Source of the DNA: Oegoconia quadripuncta | Lineage: Eukaryota > Arthropoda > Insecta > Lepidoptera > Autostichidae | Assembly: GCA_949316235.1 (NCBI GenBank) | Contig: OX438749.1 | Location: 8,388,914 to 8,452,913 of the forward strand | Reading direction: 5' to 3' | DNA: 64,000 nt | Shown: piece after piece, positions 32,376 through 43,242 of the stretch | Layout of the letters: every line of letters begins with the position of its first letter | Numbering within the stretch: the first letter of the stretch is position 1 | Program-made: the position numbers and the translations under genes | Notes under the pieces: generated by a model | What the model was told of the DNA's origin: nothing | Database searches by the model: none | Seen by the model: only the letters and a program-made list of their open reading frames with translations

Positions 32376-32382
32376 TAATATA

Positions 32383-32488
32383 CCCAGTTTATGCGCGTTT
32401 TACCCGTTCTGCGAGCGTCGTGAACGGTTTCATGTTTAACTACCAGAAAGAGACATCAGCGAGCGCGGATAAAACCGCATAATGGGAC
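32383..32488. mobile_element. Small foldback MITE, about 105 bp
   Basis: CCCAGTTTATGCGCGTTTTA on the left versus, inverted, CCCATTATGCGGTTTTATCC on the right. It abuts MITE copy 3. Confidence 0.5.
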
Positions 32489-32834
32489 CTACACGTAACT
32501 GACATTTATCTATCACATAATAACAGACTAAACCTAGAAACATAGCATTTTCCTTTCAAGATCCACTATTCATACTTAATATTATAAATGAGAAAGTGTG
32601 TTTGTTTTTCTTTCATGTCATTATCGATTCATCGTCATCAGCCTTATATGAGAGTACAACCTTCTGTCACTGGGACAGGGCATGGGCCATAATCCACTAC
32701 GCGAGCCCAATGCAGTTTAGTGGATTTGAGTCAGACTACACAACACAGTTGAAATCTGAAAATAACCGAACTGGCCATTTCTCTATATGCTATAGCTCTA
32801 AATCATGGAAACACTTCTATTTTAAATACTATTA

Positions 32835-32885
32835 TTGGTCCCATCCAAAAACTGACAACGCTAGACATTGCTTAACACTACAACT
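32835..32885 (-). mobile_element. 5S-rRNA-derived repeat fragment (diverged)
   Basis: GGTCCCATCCAAAAACTGAC and GACATTGCTTAAC retain the inverted C-box and A-box order. It joins directly to a SINE A copy. Confidence 0.45.
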
Positions 32886-32894
32886 TTGCTTAAC

Positions 32895-33124
32895 AGTAAA
32901 CAAAGGTCGCGGGTTCGAATCCCGCTAGGGACATATGTTTGTATGATGAATACAGACATGTGTCCCCGAGTTATGGATGTTTTTCATTTATATATGTGTT
33001 AATTTACAAAAAAAAAATGTATTTGTGTAGTTTATCAACAATCTGGTATCCATAATACAAGCCTAGTTGCTTAGTGTGGAACTAGATGGCGCTGTGCGTA
33101 TGTGCAAAGATATTTATTATTATT
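32895..33124 (+). mobile_element. tRNA-derived SINE, family A, subtype 1
   Basis: Intact B box (CGCGGGTTCGAATCCCGC) at about 32907, GTATGATGAATACAGACATG, then the CTAGATGGCGCTGTGCG tail. The A-box half is replaced by the 5S-like fragment. Confidence 0.8.
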
Positions 33125-33129
33125 AACTT

Positions 33130-33427
33130 CCTTAATGCAACTGCGTCATGAGTGCGCGAGTGGGGTTGCCAAATCGATCCCATTAACCCTCCACCTCCAA
33201 AAGTGCAGGAGCCGCGATGGTCGCTGCGGAAAACCTCAAGAGCCGGAAATACGCTGCCCTGGAAAAGGGTGGGAAACGGAGGCGCGTCAGCTTTTCAAAG
33301 AACTGACGTCCCGGTTTTAGATAAATCAGGTGACCAGAGAGCTGAGTGTTACCTGGGCCAGCGCATAAGTCTATCTGTACAACGTAGCAACGTCGCCAGC
33401 CTTCTGGGAATCCTACCGCATACCTGA
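33130..33427 (+). pseudogene. Frameshifted coding remnant, unrecognised
   Basis: GC content rises to about 50%. One frame reads PGKGWETEARQLFKELTSRF and stops. A second frame picks up at once as LDKSGDQRAECYLGQRI ... VQRSNVASLLGILPHT and stops. The two join sensibly with one frameshift near 33318. The charged, protein-like translation suggests a transposon-encoded protein, perhaps retroelement gag-like, but I cannot name it. It directly follows a SINE tail. Confidence 0.45.
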
Positions 33428-34320
33428 AATATGTGTTCTACCTATGATGTAAACGTTTGATCTAGGGCCCATTTTTTCTCTCCCTTTTGGCCTGTTTTTG
33501 TTAATATCTTTTATTATGTCCTCTATTATATAACTATATATAAATTGAAAATGTAAAAAACCCCCGACAATATTTATTAAACAAATAATTATTCAATTCC
33601 TTTATTTACAACTTACATCCACAGTGCATGACCTTAAATGTAAGTTTTAGGCAAATTAACATAAGTAAGTCAAATATAAATTAAATTAAATTAAATCATA
33701 CATTTACAAAACAATTACAATTATTTTTTTAAACGCTTATAACGTCCAGGACCAAAAGATTTGTTAAAAGCTAAATATAACCGATTTTCATTAAACATGG
33801 CTATTAGAACGTATCTACCGGTTTAATCTTGAATATAACAAAAAATTAAACTTAGAAAACCCTCGAGAGATTATAATGTCATCATATATCAAACAACTGT
33901 GTCTACAACGTGTAGCTAAATATCTACTTTTTTGCTTAACCAATTTTCATCAAACAACATGGTTAAGAACCAGTCCTCTCGTTAAGTCTTTCATTTAAAA
34001 ATTAGACCTGGACACGCAACATACACACAAAACACTGTCAACGTCGGGGGTAAAATAACTATTTACGTAAACGCCAAGTAAAATCTAAATCAAGACCTGC
34101 TACAGCCTCTGTCTGTACCGTGATAAGATAACAAATCCAATTTAACCACACTCAGCATTCTCTACGGTGCTTGTGCATCGCGCATGGCACGTGCTTTACA
34201 TTAGGTATAACATATAGGTATATACTATGCCTATCACACGTGAGAATAAAACGCAATTCATAACAAATGCAGTGACTGCAATTAATTACCTATCTATAGG
34301 AGCACTTGTAGCGCAGTCGT
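33428..34320. repeat. Dispersed repeat, family F (inverted) and AT-rich DNA
   Basis: AAACATGGCTATTAGAACG, AACCAATTTTCATCAAACA and CACACAAAACACTGTCAACG resemble the inverted family F block. No gene seen. Confidence 0.4.
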
Positions 34321-34327
34321 ATTCGAT

Positions 34328-34370
34328 GACCAAGTTAAGCGATGTCTGACTTGACCACTAGCGGCATTTT
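34328..34370 (+). mobile_element. 5S-rRNA-derived repeat fragment (diverged)
   Basis: ACCAAGTTAAGCGATGTCTG followed by TTGACCACTAG resembles the 5S A-box/intermediate region in plus orientation. It is preceded by GTAGCGCAGTCGTATTCG, a head seen with such repeats. Confidence 0.4.
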
Positions 34371-34520
34371 CACCAGAGTTTTTCAATGCTTCGGATGGTG
34401 GTAAAAAGGCAGCGTGAAAGTGAGAGATGGTCAGGTCTCTAGAAAGGACATTAATTCACTAATCGGTACTGAACCAGGCCTTCTTCTATTAAGATTTAGA
34501 TTTCTGGCAACCCTAGACTA

Positions 34521-34763
34521 TGTAATTTTTTTTTATGCACTAAGGCTTGGTACTTGACCTCAATCACACCTGATGTTAAGTGAAGATGCGTTCGAAGGTG
34601 GAAGCGTACTGACCCGGAAACCCCAACACGTTTGGAGGACTGTCTATCTTATCTCTGACAACCGGAACACAACAATGCTGTTAACATTGCTGCTTGGCGG
34701 CAGATTTAGATAAGATGGTGGTAGCTAGCCAGGCGGACATTTAAAATGCCCTACCACCAAACA
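34521..34763 (-). mobile_element. tRNA-derived SINE, family B, head missing
   Basis: Poly(T) at 34528-34535, TTGACCTCAATCACACCTG and the rest of the body to ATGCCCTACCACCAAACAAA. The tRNA-like head is gone. Confidence 0.8.
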
Positions 34764-35073
34764 AATTAATTTACCCATGAAAATATTGTTTAGCAAACTA
34801 TCAAATTGAAACTCACACATCCGCCCTCAAAGGAAAGTCCTCATGAGTCCTCTGTCTACGGGTACATGAATCGCGCGATTGTGGGCCGGGGGATGGGTGA
34901 GAAGGCGCGCGAATTGTTTTTAATGAGGTAAATTTTATCCTGTAAGTAAGTGATGGTTTGCAAATGCAAGCTCAGCGCCCCCTCGGTCCTTGCGCCCTAG
35001 GCTCTAGCCTTATTAGCCTGTGGGTAAATCATGCCCTGGGGCTCCACCGCCTAACTCTAAGCAATAGACATAG

Positions 35074-35132
35074 CAATGCACTGTTTGTCCTTGTCATTCT
35101 GTTACGATATGATAAGGACAGATAGTGCATTG
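35074..35132. repeat. Hairpin, 24-bp stem
   Basis: Arms 35074-35097 and 35109-35132 pair at 21 of 24 positions around an 11-base loop. It is embedded in a stretch open on both strands. Pre-miRNA-like in size, but the loop is short and the flanks do not pair. Confidence 0.6.
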
Positions 35133-35251
35133 ACGTCATGAACGATAACAATTCCCAAAGCAATTGAGTTAGGGGTCTGACTGCTGGAAGTGTATCCAGC
35201 AATGGATCTTGATATAAAGTTATAAGTTTACAACATACTCGCGTCTGCAAA

Positions 35252-35410
35252 ATGACCGTAACACGTCCAGTACAAGTAGATCTGGCATTCACAATTCCTA
35301 TAGTTTCCCGCGGTCAGCTTACACTGGCAGTGTTTGCTATCATCGTGCTTTCGACTGTCCCTACAGTTAAGCTATACAATTTACATTACATTAGGAATAC
35401 CAAATAAAGG
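35252..35410 (+). CDS. Possible small ORF with one membrane segment (weak)
   Basis: ATG at 35252 opens a 52-codon frame. It holds a hydrophobic run (LTLAVFAIIVLSTVPTV) after a basic/polar stretch, then stops at TAA just before AAAG|GTAAGT (about 35408). The segment could be a signal anchor. The frame is also open upstream of the Met for some 14 codons. No family recognised; chance is possible. Confidence 0.2.
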
Positions 35411-36019
35411 TAAGTACGTAAATACTATGATATAACACACATAACGACAGCGACACACACTTTATCCCTGTATACATACACAAAGTCATGTTTCCCGTAG
35501 GGGTAGGCAGAGACCACAGACAGATATCTTTTTACGTGCCGGTAAATATGACTTTTGACCATAATATCTCGATATTTATATGATATATAAGCAATATACG
35601 AGTTATTAATGATCTTCAATACGAAACAGACATTTATAACTTTATCAAACCCACTCGAATGACAGTCAAGAAATAAACTCACCAAATTGTTACAAGCCGT
35701 CACAGTCTGCAAATCGATGCGTATAATCGTAAATCCGTAATTAATAAAATTAAATACTTCCAACATACGAGTATTACGAAACTGCAATGTTACAGTTTCT
35801 CTTTCTACAAAAATTTCCGAAGCGAGATAACGAAATGCATCACAAGTCGTATGCAAACTGTAAGTGGAACATCCGGCATGGCGGAGACCATTAAAACTTT
35901 GCTCGAATCGATTGCTAACGGCTGGGAATATACTTCACCAGATTTCAGTTCCGATTCGTCATACATTGAAGAATGACTTTCTAAGAAAAATACCGGCGCT
36001 TTACAAACAAGGCGCTTTA

Positions 36020-36354
36020 AACCGCCTCCGTGGCTCAATGTAAACAACATTGGGTTTACGTTTCGGAGGTCGCGGGTTCGATCCCCAGCGGGGTACATGT
36101 TTAGTACTCGGTTAGGTTGGTGGTAGGGCATATTAAATGTCCGCCTGGCTAGCTACCACCATCTTATCTAAATCTGCCGCCAAACAGCAATGTTAATAGC
36201 ATTGTTGTGTTCCGGTTGTTAGAGATAAGATAGCCAGTCCCCCAAATAAGATGGGGTTTCCGGGTCATTACGCTACCACCTTCGGCCTCATCTTCACTTA
36301 ACATCAGGTGTGATTGAGGTCAAGTGCGCTAACCAGTTGTGGATAAAAAAAAAA
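36020..36354 (+). mobile_element. tRNA-derived SINE, family B (full length, best preserved)
   Basis: A-box-like TGGCTCAATG at about 36030, B box GGTTCGATCCC at about 36075, the common body and poly(A) at 36345-36354. The head matches both internal promoter elements well, making this the copy most likely to be transcribable. Confidence 0.9.
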
Positions 36355-36494
36355 GTAATTTACGGTAAATTGGGACCAATTTGTACATTGCCCTATGGCG
36401 ATCATAGTCAACTGAATGGAATGGTTTAGATTACTATGAATACGGTAAGTTAACGACATAGGTATTATATAATCTGTGACATAATAGGGATAAT

Positions 36495-36700
36495 TAAGTG
36501 CTTGTTGTGTGATTTCCGGCACGTGAAAATATTGGAACCAACAGGTCTTTTCGCGTGAGTGTTGTAAAAGGCGACTAGGTGACTTTGTTCCAAAAAACAA
36601 CGATAGACTTGAGCGTTTCAACGGCTATGGCTCACCCCTATCGCGTGTGCATTTCTGAATATTTCGAAAAGTAGCCCATGATTTAAGCATTAAAATTTTT
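36495..36700 (+). mobile_element. Dispersed repeat, family C
   Basis: GTTGTAAAAGGCGACTAGG, CGCGTGTGCATTTCTGAAT and TTTAAGCATTAAAATTTT. Confidence 0.55.
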
Positions 36701-36999
36701 CGGACTAACGTGACGTCATGTACGTAAGTATGTCCTCGTGAGTCGTGATTAATTAAATATTTTGATAATTTTATAATGCATGCCATGTATTTATCGGATA
36801 AGGACGAGAATAAGCTGTAAAAGTAAACGGAGATTATCTACGGTAACTCAAGATCATTTCTCAAGAGGCAGCAGCGCAGTGACACAGAGTTCCTATACCT
36901 TAGGAATTGTAGACAGCTTGGTGTGGTCTGAAAAGCCAAATCTATACGAGAATACTGAATTTATTAAGTAAAATTAATTAAAGCTAGGTAACATGTGTG

Positions 37000-37146
37000 T
37001 AAGAGAGGAAGGGGAAGACCTAGGCGTATTTACTTTGAACAAGTGAAAGAAAAGGTGAATGTCGTGTCGTACCAAGAGGTTAAAACGAGGGCGGAAAGTA
37101 GAGAGACGTGGTCATTACACCACCGACAAGAGCATAGCTCTTAAAT
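37000..37146 (+). pseudogene. RTE-type LINE ORF2 C-terminal fragment
   Basis: The open frame RGRGRPRRIYFEQVKEKV, then VVSYQEVKTRAESRETW, ends at TAA. It is the same peptide region as 48010-48130, where KRGRSRISYMQQIKEKLDVV and VVSYQEVKRKAESRQIW occur. So two copies of one LINE sit 11 kb apart. The RGRPR motif is standard for these ORF2 tails. Confidence 0.8.
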
Positions 37147-37271
37147 TGAAGAAGAACATGTGTGTTTTTCGGGACGGAAAGTTGAAGAGAGAGAACGATA
37201 ATGTTGCTATATTAAACTTAATAAAATAACTTAAAAAAACATAAATGTTGGTATTGCCAACGGTTACCTAT

Positions 37272-37878
37272 TGAAACGCATAACGTTTTTCACCATAAAC
37301 TGACAATTCATAATATTACTCGCCATAATAGTCATTTGCAATAAACCGTTATAGCATAACTTCATTACACATAATATCATATGGCCGAAACCTGTAAGGC
37401 ATGTTCATAGAAAGGCATAATTTTTGGATGCATACATGTCAACCTAACAGGAAGGGTATGGCGGGCGATCCGGGCTAGCTCTGCTCGCCGGGCTCGCTTC
37501 CGCCATACCCTTCGAACTTAACCTATCCATGTCGGGGTGCCAAGAACTTCCGTGCTCGCTTCGCTCGCACTCGCCCTGCTCGCTTCCGCCATACCCTTCG
37601 AACCTAACCTAACCATGTCGGGGTGCCAAGATTGATTTATTATGGATGCCACGACAGATAATTAAAATCTGCGTTTCAAAGTATGCCTTATATTATATGG
37701 CAAGTGAAAATATAGACTATATGATTATGGCTTTTATTATTATGCCCTTCAACAAATCTGCGTTAATATGTTTATGCGTAATAATAAATTTGCGAAACAC
37801 TATTATACTTATTAATTTGTATGCCATATGATGTATGTCAATTGAACTTATGACAATAAACATTATGCGTTTCAAAGT
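37272..37878. mobile_element. Foldback-type element with CATAA/TTATG arrays, about 607 bp
   Basis: Outer ends are TTGAAACGCATAACGTTTTT and, inverted, TTTGAAACGCATAATGTTTA. The left 150 bases hold seven CATAA words and the right 240 bases hold six TTATG words, so the subterminal arrays are mirror-oriented. The centre holds GC-rich direct repeats (37492-37632). No transposase. Class unknown. Confidence 0.65.
37492..37632. repeat. 54-bp direct repeats, 87-bp period, GC-rich
   Basis: GCTCGCTTCCGCCATACCCT ... GTCGGGGTGCCAAGA at 37492-37545 recurs at 37579-37632 with two differences. GAAGGGTATGGCGG at about 37450 is the inverse of the repeat start. Confidence 0.85.
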
Positions 37879-38035
37879 GTCACCATTGCCAACAGCATCA
37901 TTAATGATCCTTGACAGACGTTTTGAAACACAACAGTTGCACGAACTAATATTATGAATTTCTAAATGTTATAAATCCCTCGCAACAAAGTTATACGAAA
38001 TAAATGTTTTTTAGTTTGATAGGTGTCATCGTATA

Positions 38036-39032
38036 CAGGGCGTCCCAAAGTTATGGGACATGAAGGGGAAGTACCTTAAATATCGTAGATAGTGAATTTT
38101 GCTCAAAGAAGACTTTATGTTATTTTTAAAAGTTAGTAATTCTGCATTCATAGATTTTCTAAAAATTATTTGCTTCGGCTGGGAATCGAACCGACTCAAA
38201 TGTGAAAAAAAAAACACCCTACTTTTATGATGCCAATCGAAAGAATAGCTAAAAAATAATAACTCTGCCTAAGTAACATAGTATTTTAAAAGAAAGGAAC
38301 AACGTGAAATTAATCATTTTAATCAAATAAAAAACATACATGAAACTGCCGTAGTCAATTAAGTAGGTATTTTTTTGTAAATTAATTAATTAAATGCTCA
38401 AAATGTGATCCCTCTTGTCTTACGCAAATCGCCAATCTTTTAATGAGCCCGCTGCCTGTTGATTTTCTAATCATTTTATGGTGAACACTCGATGTTTTCA
38501 AATTATACCATTTTCAAATTATAAATTATTTATTTTTGTTTTTAATTTGCCTTCTGTCTAGCTTACAGAGGACGTATTGAAATACAAGTTTTATCATTTC
38601 ATCTACACGTGCACTTATAATAAGGAAAACTATGTTAGTACCTATTTTATGAAGTGGGTACTTATTTACGAATAATCAATGCTATCTTTGGAATGATAAT
38701 ATCGCTACTTTTCGAACGTCGTCGGCAATAAATAACTTTCTTGAAATTTGACTCAATCATTTTATGTTGTTCCTTTCTTTTAAAATACTATGTTACTTAG
38801 GCAGAGTTATTATTTTTTAGCTATTCTTTCGATTGGCATCATAAAAGTAGGGTGTTTTTTTTTCACATTTAAGTCGGTTCGATTCCCAGCCGAAGCAAGT
38901 AATTTTTAGAAAATCTATGAATGCAGAATTACTAACTTTTAAAAATAACATAAAGTCTTCTTTGAGCAAAATTCACTATCTACGATATTTAAGGTACTTC
39001 CCCTTCATGTCCCATAACTTTGGGACGCCCTG
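38036..39032 (-). mobile_element. 997-bp Tc1/mariner-type element with about 267-bp TIRs
   Basis: The inverted arms 38036-38303 and 38766-39032 agree except for about three differences. Ends are CAGGGCGTCCCAAAG, flanked by TA (38034-38035 and 39033-39034), the Tc1/mariner target duplication. The core 38304-38765 keeps the last codons of a transposase on the minus strand. It is a deletion derivative that retained coding sequence. Arm similarity suggests recent activity or gene conversion. Confidence 0.85.
38382..38516 (-). pseudogene. Transposase C-terminal remnant inside the long-TIR element
   Basis: About 42 codons are open up to TAA at 38382. They include KMIRKSTGSGLIKRLAICV and end GSHFEHLIN. 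A C-terminal HFEHL or similar is a hallmark of several Tc1/mariner transposases, including rosa-like DD41D ones. An in-frame TGA lies just upstream. No catalytic residue remains. Confidence 0.6.
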
Positions 39033-39585
39033 TATACAAGTACATTGCTATAAATATTGTTCTAAATTCTAAATGGCAGACCCTCGCGTTCGCAATGGCT
39101 GTGATTCACCAGCAAAGTTCACGCTATATGGGTGACAGGCCAATATAATAATTGAGGAAGTTCCAATAAGCTTTTAGTTTGATGATATTAGAACTGTGTG
39201 AAAAACAATATATGTAATCTAAGTGAACTTATGAAATGTATTAAAATATTTTGTATCAAATTGGTATAGTGGACGGCATGTTACACGTACCTAATATTCT
39301 CTTCCTATTTTTCATATCTTAGAGAATAGTATGAAAATTTCATAGACCCAATCGTTACATTTGAACCTTGATTTTTTACAGCATTACAAGGCTATATACC
39401 TTAGTATTCGATATAAGTTTCAACGTGACACATCAAGCTGTTTCTGAGAAAAAGGGTTTCAAAAAGTTTGTCAATGGAGACCTTATGTACGGAACCCTCA
39501 AGGCACGAATCCTACTCGCTTTTGACATTTAACATGTTACATTATAGACCTACAGCCTAATGTCACTGTGTAAGATAGTAGTGAC
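39033..39585. other. No gene recognised
   Basis: AT-rich, nothing supportable. Confidence 0.5.
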
Positions 39586-39587
39586 AA

Positions 39588-39770
39588 CTCATCATCATCA
39601 TAAATCAGCCAGCGAACGTCCACTGCTGAACAGAAGCCTCCCCATAAATTGTAAGAGACCGGTCGGAAGAGCCCTATATCCAGCGCCTTCCTATGACCTT
39701 TATGACGTCATCCGTCCACCTTGTGGATGGACGTCTCTCCACTCTAGAATCTCAATGCCCTAACGGTTCT
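39588..39770 (-). mobile_element. RTE-type LINE 3' end
   Basis: CATCATCATCATAAATCAG tail, CGAACGTCCACTGCTGAAC, then CACCTTGTGGATGGACG and CTCTCCACTCTAGAA. This is the inverse of the ORF2 end and includes the codons behind the RW-x-DD motif. Confidence 0.65.
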
Positions 39771-39934
39771 ACGCGCTATATACCCTGTCTACTGCCACAT
39801 CAATTTACTAATTCGCTGGGCTTTGACGGTGAATTTCGTTTTCCTACGGATTGTTTCGTTTCTGATTCGATCTCATATGGCTACGCCGGACTTTGACTAT
39901 GAATAATAATTATCCAACTGATAATACAAGATAT

Positions 39935-40030
39935 TTAAAATTTCCCTACCAACCAACCGAGTAGGTACTGGCTGGGAATTGAACTGACTCGTTTTATAAA
40001 TCCATGTTATGAACATTGAGCCAACGGCCA
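39935..40030 (-). mobile_element. SINE B head fragment (old)
   Basis: CCAACCGAGTAGGTACTGGC, GGGAATTGAACTGACTC (decayed B box) and ATTGAGCCAACGGCC (A-box side). Confidence 0.55.
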
Positions 40031-40439
40031 AGAAGTCCCATGACATTGGGTCCACGATTAGCTTCGGTAAACTTGCTCAAACTAAGCCTTTTATCGCCGG
40101 GGCATTGCAAACAACCGCTGAAGGGCGACATTGACAAATTGGCAGGTTTACGCGTTTGTCGGCGATTGGGTTTACATTATGCGGCATTCCATTACACCGA
40201 TGCGATTACATATTACACATCCATAGCCTTTACAATTCCGCTGCCCGACCAATATCAGTGCTTGCGTGAAAACTGATTGTACAACGAGTAGGTATAGTTA
40301 TAGTTGAAGAGGAAAGTACCGTGTGGCGTGTTCCCGTCAAAGAAATAGGGCTGGTTATATTTAAGCCGTCAATTTAACATGTGTTCAGTGTGGTTTGGTG
40401 AATTTGTGTGAGACTATAGTAGCCACCTGATAGCCATTG

Positions 40440-40875
40440 TTTCAGTCCCTGTAGATCACCAACTTTTCTCAACGACTGCCTTGAAAACAACCGGCACTGA
40501 CTCTTTGACGTCCCTCCGAAGCACAAACACTCTTATGAAAATGCCACTAGTGGTTAGTTTAGGTTCTTATCAGGTCGGACGCGACCCGGGAGAGGATGAC
40601 ACCCCCCGGTGCGACCGGGGGGTGTCGTTGCATCGGACCCCCCGGGAGAGCGCGCTAACGCCCTCCGGGAACGGGCCTCCCTTGTGAGGGGGACAGGGCG
40701 AGGGGGGACCTAGAACCGCTTTTGCATTCCCAGGTCCTCCTTACTGCCGAGGAAGGTCGCGGCGGGGTTTTGGTGGGTATCCCTCCCGGTAGGGAGGGTA
40801 GTCCACATAACCGTCTCGCCGTCCCCCAGGCTAGCGGTATTCAAAACGCATTTCTCCGCGTAAAAAAATAGGTTG
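40440..40875 (+). mobile_element. R1/I-like LINE 3' UTR with strong hairpin
   Basis: Very GC-rich from 40570. The segment from about 40736 (TCCTCCTTACTGCCGAGGAA, GGTGGGTATCCC, CCGTCTCGCCGTCCCCCAGG) matches 748-880, so both are 3' UTRs of one LINE family. No ORF2 sequence is recognisable upstream. A-rich end at about 40862. Confidence 0.7.
40598..40626 (+). repeat. Perfect 13-bp GC hairpin in the LINE 3' UTR
   Basis: GACACCCCCCGGT pairs with ACCGGGGGGTGTC around a GCG loop, with no mismatch. Such 3' structures can be read by the LINE reverse transcriptase, but that role is inferred. Confidence 0.9.
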
Positions 40876-40879
40876 TATA

Positions 40880-42010
40880 TAATCCTTCCTATCATTTGCT
40901 TCTCCCACTGATATGAGTTCAGCTAAAATAATATTACATTCATCAGCTGTAATAGTAGGACTTTATTATGCGGTACTACCTCAACACACCATCTTTTACC
41001 TTCTTCGTGTCTTCTAGTGGCATTCTGGCCTATCCAATGTCCTACGATATAGGGCTTGTTGGATAACCTGACTGGCATTCACACTATATTTACAGTACCG
41101 TTGCTACCTGTCCTGTATAACATATATATCTATACCGTCATATCTAGTATAAGGTAGGGTTTGTTACACAAGCCTATGTGTATATAACACATACACGGAT
41201 GTATGTGTATGTATTGCTGTGTGATATATGTGTATAACACACAGATGTAGCACATACATACGTGTACATATGTCTATTGATTTATCTACTCTTACTATGC
41301 GTGCGCATCACTACTTAGATAAGTCACTTGTTACTATTTAGTATGAAGAATTTAAGGTACCCTTTGTTTACGACATCTTAGGGGTGGAGGACTGATAACT
41401 TGAGACACAGGATTTATCCTAGTTCAGGTATCAGTCCACCATGATCTTACCTGTATTTAAAATGTTACAATTGATATTTATCTACTTTGTATTAGTATGT
41501 AAGTTGAATGTACATTTTGGATAGATTTTGGTGAGCAAATAAAGATATAATAATAATATATAAGGTTCCTATCATCCAAGGAACAGTTTTACTAATCGAA
41601 AACCAAATGTACATATATGTTAAACATGTGATTAAAAGGCTTGACTTGTCCTAATTTCTTTAGGGAGACCACGCGGAAAATCCCCCATACACCTAATGTT
41701 GATAGTTTCCATAAAATTTACATCCGTCTAGGTTAGTATCGTTCGTGACTTTACATTGAAAAATATCAATAATCGTCAAAGTGGTCAATTTTATCAAGTA
41801 AATAATAAGGTAAGGTTACTAATTATATATACAAATTTAACGTGTGGTCTGTATGATTTCTAATTCACTAAGTCAATGTTACCTTTATGTATAGAAAATA
41901 GCGAAGGAAATTCACGTATAAGAAAAGGAATAGATTACATAATACCTATATACATATATATGTATACATATATAAAGCAGTGGTAAACATCATCCAGGTC
42001 GATATAAAAT
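40880..42010. other. No gene recognised; TG-rich palindromic tract
   Basis: 41160-41280 is rich in alternating purine-pyrimidine words (TATGTGTATA, ACACATACA), and 41945-41975 is an AT palindrome. No exon seen. Confidence 0.45.
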
Positions 42011-42018
42011 TATATAAA

Positions 42019-42349
42019 TTTTTTTTTAATGCACAACGGGTTGATACTTGACCTCAATCACACCTGATGTTAAGTGAAGACCAGGTCGAAGGTGGAAGCG
42101 TACTGACCCGGAAACCCCAACACATTTGGGGGGCTGGCTATCTTATCTCTGACAACCGGAACACAACAATGCTATTAACATTGCTGCTTGGAGGCAGATT
42201 TATATAAGATGGTGGTAGCTAGCCAGGCGGACATTTAAAATGCCCTACCACCAACCAAACCGAGTACTTAAACCTGTACCCTGTTGGGGATCGAACCCGC
42301 GACCTCCAAATTGCAAACCCAATGTTGTTTACATTGAGCCACGGAGGTG
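42019..42349 (-). mobile_element. tRNA-derived SINE, family B (full length)
   Basis: T run at 42020-42028, standard body, GGGGATCGAACCCGCG (inverted B box) and ATTGAGCCACGGAGG head. Confidence 0.88.
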
Positions 42350-43170
42350 ATATGTAATGTTTTTCGGAGATAGGTAAGTATTTTAAGGGGCAATTTAGAG
42401 GTCACAACTGGACACACTCTGAAATGTCTCTACATAAATGTAAGTATATTTTATTACAAGTAATTTGATACTCCTTGGGTTATGAATGTCTCCGTTACGA
42501 ACGCTTGCAAAACCTACGATGACAGACTATAACAACAACAAACCACTCGTTGCAATACTATGCAACGTATGAGGAACGATTCACGAGAAAAGTGAGCAGA
42601 TAAGATTGCGAGAGGCTTAGCAAAAATTACATTTATGCGCGCGGGCGGCCATATTGATAAACTCGTAGTATGGAAATTATGACAGGCAAAGCTGTGGCAA
42701 TACTTTATTGATAGCACCCTTATTTATGTGCATTGATTTATCGTCCTGACATAATTACTCAAGAAGTTTCATTTTTATTGTCCTTACCCGTTCTTGTGCA
42801 ATTGTAGGTTAAGTATGCATTGCCTAAGCTATTGCACAAAATTGCATAAATTTGGCATAATATTCACTGTAACATGTGTATAAGTGAAATATAGGTAAAA
42901 TGCTTGTACAGTGGATACTGACATTTAGACATTAACATATATTTACTTTCATTCCTATGTTAAACGAGGAAAAGCCTATACAGTGGACACCGATAATTTA
43001 AACTTGTTGTAATTCGATTTATTTCTTTTTTTTTTATTAATATAATATAAAAAATATTTATTAATAATGGCGAACCTCTACACAGTGGATGTTGATGTTA
43101 TCTAAATTGTTGTGTTGAATTTAATATATAAAAATAATAATCTGTAATATGCTACTAAGAACTAAGCAAC
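42350..43170. other. No gene recognised; diverged tandem phrases
   Basis: TACAGTGGATACTGACATTT (42908), TACAGTGGACACCGATAATT (42980) and CACAGTGGATGTTGATG (43081) are similar phrases spaced about 72 and 100 bases apart, perhaps an old tandem array. Otherwise AT-rich. Confidence 0.4.
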
Positions 43171-43242
43171 TAAGCCTAGGGTGAAACTGAAAGTTCTTAG
43201 AACATGAAAAACTGAAAAAACTAGCAAGTTTATTTAGTTATA

